From NCBI GenBank assembly GCA_017163975.1, contig JAFFSR010000343.1, positions 4,844,001 through 4,908,000 of the forward strand: a DNA stretch of 64,000 nucleotides, in the 5' to 3' direction. The position numbers and the translations under genes were made by a program. Position 1 is the first letter of the stretch. Each line of letters starts with the position of its first letter. Shown in pieces: positions 24,888 to 36,821 of this stretch. The notes under the pieces were generated by a model. It saw only the letters and a program-made list of their open reading frames with translations. It did not search any database and had not been told where the DNA came from. This DNA is from Anastatus disparis. Taxonomy: Eukaryota; Arthropoda; Insecta; Hymenoptera; Eupelmidae.

Positions 24888-25353
24888 GGTAAATCGAATT
24901 TTTTTATTACAGTAAGCAAATTTGTGAGTTTAAACTTGAGTGCGGAAAACTAAAGAAATTTACCAAAATACTAGGAATAAAAAGTTACTTGCAATCTTTT
25001 AATAAATAGTATTTTGAGGTAAAGTTTATCAAGTTTTATGTCTAATTTCCATTCGAATCTTATAAAAAAATAAAAAACACAATTGATTTCTTATTTCACT
25101 AAAATAATTCTCTTAATATACTCTAGTGCGTACAAGTCATTATATTTGTTTAAATAATAAAATTAAAAAGTTATCAATAAAAAAAGCAAAAATTGTTTCC
25201 AACAGCTCCGACGACCCGTTAAAGGTTTTAAATATATTTAAAAAATTTGCATGTTATAATTAAAATATAGACAGGATTATTGAATTCTTTATTTACAGTA
25301 TATTTAAAAATTTAACATCGATATAAAAAAATGTAAAAACATAGATATAATAA
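24888..25353. other. AT-rich 3' flank of the transposase gene
   Basis: No gene seen. It presumably contains the 3' untranslated region of the minus-strand transposase whose stop is at 25354. Confidence 0.4.
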
Positions 25354-27704
25354 TTAATCAATTACTGTTACTTCAATGGAGTCTACTGAACTAGAAAATA
25401 ATTTGCATTTTACTTTGCCATTTGCTATTGGACTAATAAAATGTTGCTTTTGTAAGTTTTTCACCCTGTTTCTATTTTTAATACGATTCTGCAGTTTTTT
25501 AAAATTTTTATTGTAATCTGATTCTGGCGAGTGAGCAAAATCAACATTTGTATAGTTTCCTTTATTCTTCAACCACTCGTACAATGTAACTGCATCCAAA
25601 ATTTGTTGCGTTGCTGGAAGTGTGAGACTTGCTTTAGCTGCAGCTCTTTTAACAGAACCACCTACTCCGTCACATGCACCTTTACCATGTGCAGTTGGAA
25701 AAAAATGCCACTCTGCAGATATCCCAAAATCATCACTATGATGATAAATATTTAAAATGTTTTTAAAATTCTTAAACTGCTGAGGGGCTCCGTCAGTAAA
25801 ATAGTAAATATTTTTCAATCCTTTGAAATTTTCTTTTAAATATAGAATTAGTAGTTGCTGATAAGTATAAACTGCTACAGTATCGTGACTTAAATTATTT
25901 GAAATTACTACAAATGCTTTGCCTGATAATTGAGTATGTTCCACATAATAAATATATGTAACAAATACTGTCGCCTGGTCGTTATTCCAGTGAAACCCAG
26001 GTGGAGCGTTTTGAGCAACAAAAGAATAATTCTCTGAAAAACCTAGGCATACCATAATTTCATCCTCTTTCAATTCATTTTTTAATGTTTTAAAATATTC
26101 AGATTGTGTTATTGAAATGAAAGCATGTGGCTGTAAAGCTTCAATTTTATCACAAAATGATGGAATGAAATCATTTACGTCCTCTACAATATTTTTTAAA
26201 ATGGCTCTAGGAGTTAACACCCATTGTGCATAGATAACTTCTTCAATTTCTTTTTCATCAAAAATCATGGTCAAGTAAGACTCTAAGCGTTGAACACCAG
26301 GACATTTGTCGCAGTCACCAAAATAACATTTGTATGCCATCGACATTTTATTTTTATTACAAATGATAAATTGCAAAATATCTTTATATGTTTTAAACTG
26401 GTGAGAATAGCCTTCTATCATTTTTTCTAAATTGCAACCTACAAAAGTGTTTTTTTCCTTTTAATTAATATTATAAAAATTTATCCGAGTAAGAAATGTT
26501 GAAAATAAATTGAAAATACCTGATATCATCAACTTGACATTTTGATTAATTGAACAAACACATACAGAATGTGTACCACTGCTACCAGCTAATACACAAC
26601 ATTTAGGTTTCAATTTGGCAAATGTAGAAAATCCTATTGGAATATCAGATGAAAATTGATTACAAAATAATCTGTACAACTCTTTCAATGTACAAAGCAG
26701 AAGACGTTTTTGATCATAAACAATGTTGCCCTCCTCATCCTTGTACTTAACACAGTCTTTTTTTCCAGGTAATATATAGATATTTTCTTCACTTGTATAA
26801 AAATTTATTACATTTTGCTTAGTTGTTTCAGAAACAAGATTTCCTAAAATTATTTTTAATTGATATTAATTTTTACCAGGATAATATTCAACCAATTATA
26901 TTTTATTTTATTAATTATTGCCAAAATTTAATTGTACTTCATTTATACAACAAATTGAAATGTTCTATTAAATTTATTTAAATTATGTTTCATTTTTTCA
27001 CCTATTATTTTTTTATGAATATTTTTAATTACCTTTTTTTATAGATGGTTTTGCTAGAGGACCTGCTTCAGTTTGCAATTTTTTTGACATGTTAATCAAA
27101 TAATTTGTAGTACCAAAACGTTTTTTTATTTCATCATATGACCAAATTAATGGTAGCAGGGTCAGTATTTGCACTTTTTCTATTTTATGTGTATCTGTAC
27201 TGTGGTATTTCATCTTTAAATTCTCTAATAAATCTACAAAACTTCTTAAAATCTTTTACAGAAACCTCTACTTCATCTTCGTTGTCATGTAAAAGTTGTT
27301 CTACAAGCATTAGAATATCTGATGTATCTTCTGGTGATTCTGTATTTTGGGTGCTATCTATAGAACAATTAAAAGATATAAAGAAGTATTTGAATAAAAA
27401 TATTAAAATTGTAAAAATATTTTACATAAAGAACATTACATGGTGATGTTTCAGTTGAAACGCAGACAGTATACATTTTTATCCTACATTTATAACAAAT
27501 TCTATCATCAGGTGTTAATGGAGGTTCACAAGAAAATTTTTTAGTGAATTTCTCCAAGACTTGTTCTGATATTTTACGCAATGACTTTGCTGAACAAATC
27601 TCTTCACTGGCGAATGGCTTTCTGCATCTATTATAAGCTATACGTCTTTTCTTTTCTACATGGACGATTTCGGTTTCGTCAAGTGACATTTCCTCGCTCG
27701 ACAT
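25354..27704 (-). CDS. Transposase (DDE-like, unassigned superfamily), four exons, one frameshift
   Basis: Proposed exons on the minus strand are 27704-27440, 27357-27033, 26843-26520 and 26438-25354. The last intron (26439-26519, 81 nt) and the one before it have clean GT/AG borders and keep frame; the first junction is less certain. Exon 1 has a Cys-pair region (DDRICYKCRIKM). Exon 3 has KCCVLAGSSGTHSVCVC, matching CVYCENLKL in the 6-8 kb copy. Exon 4 has FSENYSFVAQN, YFTDGAPQQFKNF and TAHGKGACDGVGG. Within exon 2 the frame breaks near 27210, so the copy may be dead. The Asp expected before FSEN, present as HVDF in the other copy, reads Gly here (CLGFSEN). It lies between the >2-kb inverted repeats and is the likely source of their mobility. 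Superfamily not identified. Confidence 0.75.
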
Positions 27705-27932
27705 TGTTTTGTAACCAATAATTAAAATCAATTATAAAGAAGTGAATAAACGAAGTCGAATATCTGACAGATCTACATCAATTTCATTAACACGAGTATT
27801 TGTAAGATATGTAATATTCGACTATTTATAAAATTAAAAAGGATGCTCAATTAATTTTTAAATTAAAAAAAGCATAAATAAAATATTGATGATTACATTA
27901 ACTTATATGAATTTAATTGAAAAAATAATACC

Positions 27933-28186
27933 GTTAATACTGTTTATATAAAAACTGTTTACAAACATTTATTTTAAATGATAACGGCGTGATCGTACCT
28001 ACCAGTCTTAAAACTCTCGTGGACTCGAATTTGTAATCAACATTCAGTAATCGAACAGCATTATAACTTACTCTCTTATAAGAGAAATAAAGACAAAATG
28101 ATGTTTAATAACTGAGTATCAACTTGTATGCACCGTTATCATTTAAAATATACGTTTGTAAACAGTTTTTATATAATAGTATTAAC
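27933..28186. repeat. Hairpin 1 of 3 upstream of the transposase
   Basis: GTTAATACTGTTTATATAAA at 27933 pairs with its near-complement ending at 28186, followed inward by AAATGATAACGG/CCGTTATCATTT. Arms are about 55 bp; the centre is unpaired. It is probably a solo MITE. Confidence 0.75.
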
Positions 28187-28194
28187 AGGGGCCT

Positions 28195-28373
28195 AAGGCT
28201 CGAATTTATAGTCGACACTCAACACTCAGCACTCCGATCTCAACCCTCAGATGTTAAACTTTCCTTGTTCCGTGTTCCCTATAAAACATGTCTACATGTA
28301 TAGGAAATACAAAACAAAGGAAGTTTGAGATCTGAGTGCTGAGTGTTGAGTGTCGACTATAAATTCGAGCCTT
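28195..28373. repeat. Hairpin 2 of 3, near-perfect over its length
   Basis: AAGGCTCGAATTTATAGTCG at the left pairs with the complement ending at 28373. Pairing continues (ACACTCAACACTCAGCACTC) and through the middle (AACTTTCCTTGTT against ACAAAGGAAGTT) to a turn near 28285. Only 8 bp separate it from hairpin 1. Confidence 0.8.
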
Positions 28374-28425
28374 ATTCTGAAACTTTTCTTCTCGAGCAAT
28401 AGGTTCGTGTGTAAGTGGAACTGTA

Positions 28426-28551
28426 TACTCATTAGAAGGAGAAAGAATACTATGAGACCCTTTGTCTATCTGTTTGTAATTACACTTGCGCATATGCACG
28501 TAAAAAGAGATAGAGAAAGGTCCCATTGCATTCTTTCTCTTTCTAACGAGT
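28426..28551. repeat. Hairpin 3 of 3
   Basis: CTGTATACTCATTAGAAGGA at the left pairs imperfectly with the complement of 28505-28551 (arms about 46 bp), with a loop near 28478-28500. It follows hairpin 2 closely. Confidence 0.65.
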
Positions 28552-29019
28552 ATACGGTTTTTTACTTAATATTTATTATATTAACAACAAATTTCTGTTA
28601 GTAATTGTAGATTATGTAAAATCCCTGTTATTAACAGCCTGCTTTTTAATCTTGGTATTCGTTATTTACATCAATAATGTATAAAAAAAATTCCCAAAAT
28701 AAATATAATATGTAAATAAACAATAACAGCCAATTATCGTTTATTGTAAATATATTTTTGTAAGTATTGCTTGTAATTTTTAATTTAAAATAATACAGTA
28801 TCCAATAATTAAGTAATTATACTAATATAAATTTTCTCAGATATACTTTAAATCACCTAAAATGTTAAGAGAAGATTTATTTATAAGTTATTTTCAAGAA
28901 AATTATACATATTGACATAACTGTAAGTCATTTGAAACGGGTTCTGGAAGTTTAAAAAAAACATAAAAAAAGGAAGTTACATAAAAAAAATTTGTGCAGC
29001 TATTACTAATGAAGTGGAT
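28552..29019. other. AT-rich interval inside the 9-kb transposon
   Basis: It lies between the third hairpin and the right terminal repeat. I see no gene; it may contain the transposase promoter together with 27705-27930. Confidence 0.4.
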
Positions 29020-31067
29020 GGAAGTAGTTCCTGTATTGGATATTAGACTATGAAGACTATGAGTCAGATAAGTTTTTATTTTATTTCATGTTCACAAATT
29101 GAAAAAGATTTCTTTAAATAATAAAACTGATGCTTTGTAATAATTTTTTTTTCAATTACAGGTAATAATTAGCATAAGTCCAGGGTGAACGAGCATTCTT
29201 TTTATAAAAATGCAGGTGAATAATATTATAATATGGATGTATATAACAGGTAAATGATAATATTCTTTTATAAATTCAGTGTATAAAACACACTGACTTC
29301 CATTCAATGAGATTCGTTAAGATTAAAGTATCTATACTGATGTAGATTATCAAGTTTAGTTTCAGAAAATCATTAATTCTAATCCTTGTTATATTTTTTT
29401 AAATGTGTTTTATTTTATTTATTTTATTTTTATGTTAGTAACAAACAAAATTCTATGAAAATTGATTATCATAATTTATATTTTCAGACAATTTGTCATT
29501 GAATCTCATGATATGATAGCAATAATTAAATGTAATAGAAACTTGGAATTAATTTGAATAAATATTTACAATCAACATATAGTAGAGATTGATGTATATT
29601 ATTATTTAATTTAATTTTTCTTATTGTCAGTGATATATAACTGAACGCGTGTCTCTTTGTATCTCACCAAAAGGGGCTACGAGCTTTGGGTCTCAAATCT
29701 GGCTGGAACTTTATGATAAGTTTTAGTTTCCAAGTTAGAGCAGATGACTTATTTTATATTTGTTAAAATTTTCAACAAACCCTTGAACAAAAATTCTTCA
29801 CTTTGATACTAAAAAGTCTTGAAATGTAATTTATTTTCTTGCTATTCTTTTTATACCTGAAATTAACATAATTTATTAATAAAAGAACAGATTCAATTTC
29901 ATGCAAAAATTTCTAAACAAGAAAGTTTAATAAAATTGTCAAGTTACCTGACAGTTTACTTTCTAGACAAATTATTAAATAACTTTACAAATATGACACA
30001 ACGATTTATATGATAACTCACATGATTTTTACATGATGATTCTGTTGGCAAATTTTTGTAAAAAATTTGCCAACAGAATCATCATGTAAAAATCATAAGT
30101 GATGTGCTCTAACTTGAAAACTACTTAGCTTTAGACTCTGAGGCTATGGCTTTCTTTTAGTTATATCAAACCAAAACTTATCATAAAGTTCCAGCAGGAT
30201 CTGAGACCCAAAGCTTGTAGCCTCTCTTGGTCAGTTCGTTGAAGATCAGTATGGTGCAATTTTGAAATCAATATCACAGTGGATGAAATCAGTTGGACTT
30301 TAATTACCTAATAATCAACAAGATTCTCATGAATTAACACAAAAAGTTCTGACATATAGGTAGAACTGCATTTTTAGTTTTTGATCGTGTAACTGATACA
30401 TCTTAGAAAAAAGTTATAGGCATATATCAAAGGTTTGGTCCACTCTGAACCTTTCAGAAGATATTTTTCCATATTTTAAAATATTTGTTAAGTTTACAAC
30501 TATTTCTATGAATGCTCACAAAGGGATATCTGCAACTAATAAGCGCAAGTTGACATTTAAATGAGTAACTGTAGCTAAAAATCACATTTTTCATGATTAT
30601 TAGTTGGATTTGCATTGTTTAAAAAAAAAACAAGAAGCCGCACCACTCTGAAATTTTCTAAGGTTTATTTGTACATGTATAACCTACTCCGATGATCTTC
30701 CCTGTCCAGATATCTTGCTTCGAAAACCCAACACTTGTATTTCAATGATTCAAATAGTTTTAGCTCAGCGGATAGCTAAATTAGCACATTGGAATAACTT
30801 TTTCCTGAAACTCTAGAATACATTAAAGAGAAAAGTTCCTTAGTAATGTATTCCTTAAATGCAACCCAAATAAGTGATTTAAGCCTGAAAATAGTCAAAA
30901 ATGTCAAAAATATGATTTTAGCCCAACTTTGAAGCTTTGTAGCTCTGAAACTAGTCCCTAAAAATATCTAAAAAAATTCTGAGTTGTCCAGAATACAAAA
31001 AAGAAGCATTTTACAAATTTTTAGCGAAAAAGAATTTTTTGTCCACTAATTTCACAGAGAGTGGGCG
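29020..31067. repeat. Right terminal inverted repeat of the 9-kb transposon
   Basis: It pairs with 22010-24257. It also holds an internal hairpin at about 30045-30085 (TGTTGGCAAATTTTTGT against its complement), corresponding to the turn of the internal palindrome of the left arm but in a shortened form. Confidence 0.85.
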
Positions 31068-31290
31068 ATATATATATATTCCCATGTACATTTTCATATA
31101 TACATGTCACATAAGCACATACACTTATACACATAAACACATACACATACACATATACACATTCAGAACACTTGCCTCTCTATGTCCATCTTTTTGTCTC
31201 CGTCTCTCCGTATCTCTATCTCCGTCCTTTCGTCTTTCTGTCTCTGTTTCTTTCTCTCCGTCTCTCCGTTTCTCTCTCTCTCTTGCCGTA
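31068..31290. repeat. Continuation of the split CA/CT minisatellite unit
   Basis: The text after 31067 (CATGTACATTTTCATATATA, then ACATACACATACACATATAC, GAACACTTGCCTCTC, then TCTCCGTCTCTCCG) matches 21220-21330 of the intact unit. It is cut again near 31290 by the LINE and continues at 36966. Confidence 0.85.
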
Positions 31291-31474
31291 AGTAGCGCCA
31301 TACGTATTTTTTTTTTCGCTCCTCTTGAAACTTATTTAAACAGCATTTTTTCACTTTGCGGAGTGGAATTTTTTGCAGGGAATCGTCCTACTTGGAGTCC
31401 GAGAGTGTTGGCCTCATTCATTTGCATTTTTGCAATTGCATATTGGACTCTGGACGGTTTCTTACTGTGAAAGT

Positions 31475-32285
31475 GCAGTCTCGTAACATCAACCTGCTTT
31501 TATCTCTGACACTGCTGTGGACTCTGCTGCTGCCTGAGAAAGTTGCTGTGGGCCTGCTTGTGTTATTGAGTGTTGTTTTGAGTGCACTATATTGTGCACA
31601 ATTGCATTGCAATTGGTTTTATTTTAATTGCAACATAACCTCATTCTTTTTTGGCGCAATTACATACTGCAAGAGGGATCATATTTTTTTTTAACGCTGA
31701 TAGCGCCATCTCTTGGATAACGTATACACTAACTTCACTGTTCTTTTGATGAAATCCGCAGTCTCTCAACATCAACCTGCTCTTATCTCTGATACTGCTG
31801 TGGACTCTGCTGCTGCCTGAGAAAGTTGCTGTGGGCCTGCTTGTGTTGTTGAGTGTTGTTTTAAGTGCATTATATTGTGCACAATTGCATTGCAATTAGT
31901 TTTATTTTTAATTGTAACATAACCTCATTCTTTTTTGGCGCAATTACATGCTGCAAGAGGGATCATATTTTTTAACGCTGATGGCGCCATCTCTTGGATA
32001 ACGTATACACTAACTTCACTGTTCTTTTGGTAGAATCTAGTGGTAACAACGTGGAATTTGCTGCATGTTTGATTTAATTGCTGTATATTACAATAGTGCA
32101 GTATATTGTATGCAGTTGTACTGCAACTGGTTTTAAGTATTGTCTACAACATAACCTCAATCTTTTTGGTGCAATCATCTACCACAAGAGGATTCTTATT
32201 TGCTTAGTGCTGGTGGCTCCATCCCTTGGATGACCTATATATTGGCATCTTTGCCCGTCTATGTGATACCTGATGGTAATTTCTG
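31475..32285 (+). repeat. LINE 5' UTR monomers (~283 bp, 2.8 copies)
   Basis: Two nearly identical units start at about 31475 and 31758, sharing ATCAACCTGCT, GAGAAAGTTGCTGTGGGCCT and ATTGTGCACAATTGCATTGC; a third, more diverged unit follows from about 32041. Tandem 5' monomers act as promoters in some LINEs such as mouse L1; that role here is an inference. Open frames inside are incidental. Confidence 0.85.
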
Positions 32286-32290
32286 CAGTT

Positions 32291-32548
32291 AAGGCGCTTT
32301 TCCACTATTATCTTGTGCTCTCTCTAATCACAGTCAAACGAATCTTACTCTGTACAAATTAAGCCGCTTTTCCACTTACAATAACTGAAACTTGGAAGCA
32401 ACTCAGAGTGCATTTGTTAAGCTGCTTTTCCACTTCCAATAACTGAAACTTAGAAACAACTCAGAGTGCATTTATTAAGCTGCTTTTCCACTTACAGCAA
32501 CTGAAACTTAGAAGCAACTCAGAGTGCATTTATTAAGCTGCTTATCTA
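32291..32548 (+). repeat. 58-bp tandem repeat before LINE ORF1
   Basis: Units start at 32361, 32419, 32477 and 32535 with AAG(C)(C/T)GCTTTTCCACTT and include AACTGAAACTT and CAACTCAGAGTGCATTT. A diverged unit precedes at 32291. The period is exactly 58 bp in the central copies. It may be a second regulatory or translation-related array of the 5' UTR. Confidence 0.85.
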
Positions 32549-32631
32549 CTTTTAAATATACAACTGGCACCAAATTTAAAATTAAAATTTAAGATTCGTT
32601 TGATTAAGCTATTTCTATCTTGGAGGTCACT

Positions 32632-33868
32632 ATGTCTAATCAGTGTGGTCTCTGTTTTAAAAACTTTAGTGCTGCATCTAAGCCTCAGCTTTGTGGTCGC
32701 TGTGGCAAGACCTATCACAGCTCTTGTACCCAATTGCTCTTAGTCAGAGATAATAATGACCAACAAGTAAAGGTATGTAACTTTTGCATAGCAGCTGCAA
32801 ATCCTGATTGCAGTCGATCACGTTCTAGTTCTGTGGGTTCTATGAGTGATGTCTCAGCTTCTCTGTCTCTGCCGCGTACTCCAACTCCGACACTACCAGC
32901 GCTACAAACAAATGAACTTTTTGTCTTCTATATTGAAGAAGATGGAGAAATTAGATAAGCTGGATGATATGGATACCAAGATCAACAATATCGGCACTCA
33001 ACTATTGACACTGGATGGGAGATTTACAAGTTTGGAGACGCGAGTGGATGGTATTGCTGTGGCATGTGAGGAACGTTGTGGAGCAGCTGAGGCAAGGCTT
33101 GACAAGGTTTGTCAGGACTATCGGGAGCTTAAGGCGAAGCTGGAGGAATCTCTCTCTGTTGTGCCTGATCGGGCATTATCTGACCCTATGGCTGCTAAAC
33201 TACAGGAATTGGACAAGCTCAATAAATCTTTACGGCAACAGTGTGATGTTTTGGCGGCTGGCCAGCAGCGTCTTGAGCGTGCATCAGACTTGGTGTTTGG
33301 AGGCCTGGTTCCTAATGAATTTAACGATCTGAAGAACGGTGTCTTTGCTGTATTGGCTTCTCTTAATTCTGGTTTTGCTCTCAGTGACATTGTTTCGGTT
33401 CGACCTTTGTCGCGACCTGCTACAGCTCGTAGTACTGATGATGGTACTGCTCCTTCTGCAACAACATCTCAAGGTGGTCCTCCGCTGCTTACGACGCCAT
33501 TGCTCGTCACTATGAAGAGTGCCTCGTTGGCGCGATCTGTCATCGGAGCAAAGATCAGGATGGGTAGCCTTCATACCTCAAAGATCAGGAGTCACCTTTT
33601 GCAGGGAACTTTATCAGTGGAAACACTTACTCCTTCCTTGATCAACATCAATGAATATCTGCCACACTCATTGCACCAACTGAAGTTGAGAGTGCTCAGG
33701 AAGGCCAAAGATAAGAGGTACAACTTCCTTACATTTGTGCGTGATGGTAAGATCTTCGTCAGAAGGAAGAAGGAGTATGCAGCCATTCGTGTTGCATCGG
33801 ATGACGACTTGGATGCTTTTTTAGCAAAGCTCTCATTGATATCAGCCAACGACGATGTAACCACTTAA
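32632..33868 (+). pseudogene. LINE ORF1: zinc finger, coiled coil, FP25K-like C-terminus (one frameshift)
   Basis: It starts at ATG 32632. The N-terminus has a PHD/RING-like Cys-His cluster (CGLCFKNF, CGRCGKTYHSSC, then CNFC). The frame shifts near 32910 into the frame running from 32846 to 33868. That part has heptad-like helices (KLDDMDTKINNIGTQLLTL) and a C-terminal domain (KAKDKRYNFLTFVRDGKIFV, then DLDAFLAKL) like that of other LINE ORF1 proteins. ORF1 proteins bind the element RNA. Apart from the single break it looks intact. Confidence 0.8.
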
Positions 33869-33889
33869 CATCTGACACTGGGGTAAGCT

Positions 33890-36821
33890 CATTCTCTCTT
33901 CCTTCTCACTCTAACACACTTCTTCCTTCTAACAATACTATTTCATCGGTCATTCATGATCATTTCACTACTAAGGATGGTCTCAGAGTTTGTCATTTCA
34001 ATGCCAACTCTATTAGAGCGCACATTGAGATGATTAGACTCTTTTTGGCTTCTCGCCCTTATTTCCACGTAATAGCTGTTACTGAGACCAAACTGGGCCA
34101 GATAGTTTGTGATTCTTTGATTGCTCTTGATGGGTATGTGCTTTATAGACAGGATCGTAACACCAGGGGAGGTGGTGTTGCTTTATTTGTACACTGCTCC
34201 CTCACTTCTGTGCGTCTCTGTTCATCCTCTGGAAGCTGGAGTGGTAAGCCTGGTTTACCTGAGTATCTCTTCTGTGAGGTCAACTCATCTGACTTGGCTT
34301 CACCCATTTTCGTTGGTGTTGTTTATAGACCACCTCACGCTCCATTTTTGGCCAACACGGACTTTATTCCTGATTTGACCACTCATATGCACAATTATAG
34401 TACTAAAGTAGTTTTAGGAGATTTCAACACTAATTTGTGTTCTGAATCTGATGATTCTGTGTTCCTGAAGAGCCTTATTAAGGAAAATGCACTTTTTTCA
34501 GTGCCTTATGGACCTACGCATCATACTTATTCCTCTGATACGTGGCTCGACTTGTGCCTTGTCGATGCCAATGACTTACTGCTTGATTATTGGAAGACTG
34601 ATGTACCATTTATTGACGGACATGATTTTATTGCTGCGACTGTGAAGTCGTCTCTCTCTAGGCCTACACTTAATAATTTTACTTATCATGATTATAAACG
34701 GTTGATGAGGCTGCTATTCTTGATTATTTTCGATCGCTGAACTGTGCTGTGTGTAACGGTGACTCTTCTCTTTTGGCTCGCCTTGAATGTCTTTACACTC
34801 ATCTTAATGAAGCTATCTCACGGTTTGTGCCTGTTAGGCGTGTTCGACAGAGCAAGAGTCATCGTCCGTGGTTTACCTCTGAGCATCACCGCTTAATCTC
34901 TGAGAGAGATAGGCATTACAGACGCTTCAAACGTACTAGGCTGCGTGCTGATCTTATATGTTATAGAGATGCTCGAGATCGGGCCCATTCATGCATCGAA
35001 TCAGCTAAATTACTGTATTACCACGACAGACTATCTAAGATTACTGACGCAAGACAGATCTGGAAAGAACTCAAGAACCTGGGCGTATGTTCCAGCAGTA
35101 GTGACTCTCGACATTCTTTTTCAATTAATGATTTGAATCGGTATTTTGGTGGTGTTGCGTTTGATCCTCTGGTCCCCTCCATTTCTGATTACATGAATAC
35201 ACTTGCTCTAGATGAACCACTTAAACCCATGTTTAAGTTTAATCCAGTTACTTTGGAGGAGGTATGGATGGCTGTTTGTCATTCAACTTCACAAGCCAGG
35301 GGGTTTGATGCTGTTCCTCAATCTTTTGTCCGTGTGGCATTTCCGGTCATTGGGCCTTTGTTATGTCGTATTTATAACGACTCATTGCATGAATCCTTAT
35401 TTCCTTCATGCTGGAAGATCTCACTGGTCACTACAATAAACAAAATCTCCTCTCCTCAAGCTTTTGGTGACATTAGGCCAATTTCTTTATTATCTTTTAT
35501 GTCCAAGGTTCTTGAACGTCTAGTCCATGATCAACTCTACAATTACCTGACTATACGACAGCTACTGGACCCTTATCAGACTGGATTTCGAACTGGACAT
35601 AGTACTCAGACCGCACTACTGAAACTAACTGAGGACATTAGACGCAATATGGACAGACGCTATGTGACGTTGCTGTTGCTATTTGATTTCAGCAAGGCAT
35701 TTGATACGGTATGCCATGTCTCTCTGCTCAGAAAAATGTCTTCTCTTGACATCTCGCATTCAGTTGTGCGTTGGTTTGCGTCTTATCTCTCTGAGAGACA
35801 GCAGGCTGTTATTGATGCAGATGGTAATGCATCTGACTATGTAACATTAAATACTGGTGTTCCCCAGGGCTCTGTCCTTGGTCCACTGTTGTTTTCTATA
35901 TACATCAATGATGTGGCTGCTGACTTCCATGCCGATGTGCAGCATCTTATCTATGCTGATGATCTTCAGGTGTACATTCACTTCCCAATTGCTAAGTTGG
36001 CTTCTGTTACTGCTCTCATGAGTGATCAAGCTGTCAGTATTGTTAACTGGGCGACGAAAAATCATCTGAAATTAAATGTGAGCAAAACAAAGGCTATTAT
36101 TATTGGATCTTATTTCTATGTCAATATGCTGCCCTCATTACACATCACTGGTGTTCCAATAAACGGTGATCTTATTAAGTTTGAATCTTCTGTTCGTAGT
36201 CTTGGTGTATGGCTTGATAGTAAGTTGAACTGGAAGGACCAAATTGCGCATGTGTGTAACAGGAGTCACTCATTGCTCTATAGATTAAATTTCTTTCGAA
36301 AAAGTACCACCATTGCACTACGTAAGCATCTTATCCATTCTTTGCTGTTTCCTTTACTTGATTACTGTTGTTTGGTCTATATTGACCTTTCTGCTGAACT
36401 CGATCTGAGGCTTCAAAGGGTTGTAAACTCTGGTATTCGTTACATCTATGGTGTAAGTAGGCGCGAGCACATCTCTGTTTATAGGTCCTCTCTAGGCTGG
36501 TTATCCACTTTGGGTAGAAGAAACTACTTCGCTACTACCTTCTTATACAAAATGTTTTTGTCATGCTCACCTTCATATCTTTATTCTAGATATTTGTGGA
36601 GCCGGCCTGTGAGGACACTGAGGGGTGATGTGAGACCGTTAACCATTCCTTTTTCATCTACCGAGTATCACCAAAGATCGTTCCTGGTTGTGTCATCGCA
36701 ACTATGGAACGGTCTACCATCATCTTTAAGAGATTCTTCATCGTTGGCATTATTCAAGGCATCAACATATTCGCACTACCTTTCCCTTGAGAATGAGCCT
36801 CTGCTCCGAGCTAGGCTTTAA
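33890..36821 (+). pseudogene. LINE ORF2: endonuclease and reverse transcriptase (one frameshift)
   Basis: Endonuclease motifs: CHFNANSIRAH near 33990, AVTETKLG, GGGVALFVH, VVYRPPHAP, VVLGDFNTN, TWLDLCLVD. The frame ends at 34740 and coding resumes in another frame at about 34749. Reverse transcriptase motifs: FGDIRPISLLSFMSKVLE, LLLFDFSKAFDTV, GVPQGSVLGPLLFSIYIND and the catalytic YADDLQVY near 35955. A thumb and C-terminal region ends at 36821. There is no in-frame ATG before the first endonuclease motif; the first is at 34030, so ORF2 either uses a non-ATG start or reinitiates after the ORF1 stop at 33868. One frameshift makes it defective as read. Confidence 0.88.

Larger units (their letters stand above)
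22010..31067. mobile_element. 9-kb DNA transposon with >2-kb terminal inverted repeats
   Basis: The ends are CGCCCATTCTCTGTGAAATT at 22010 and its near-perfect complement ending at 31067. The arms pair over about 22010-24257 and 29020-31067. Between them are a four-exon transposase on the minus strand, a 429-bp MITE-like palindrome and three consecutive hairpins. The element interrupts a minisatellite unit: sequence before 22010 and after 31067 is contiguous in the unit at 21012-21300. The microsatellite target hides any target-site duplication. Confidence 0.9.

Noticed and set aside
31418..31895. Repeated minus-strand ORFs of 64 and 84 codons
   Set aside because: They are antisense readings of the 283-bp LINE monomers; their identity reflects the DNA repeat, not a gene family.
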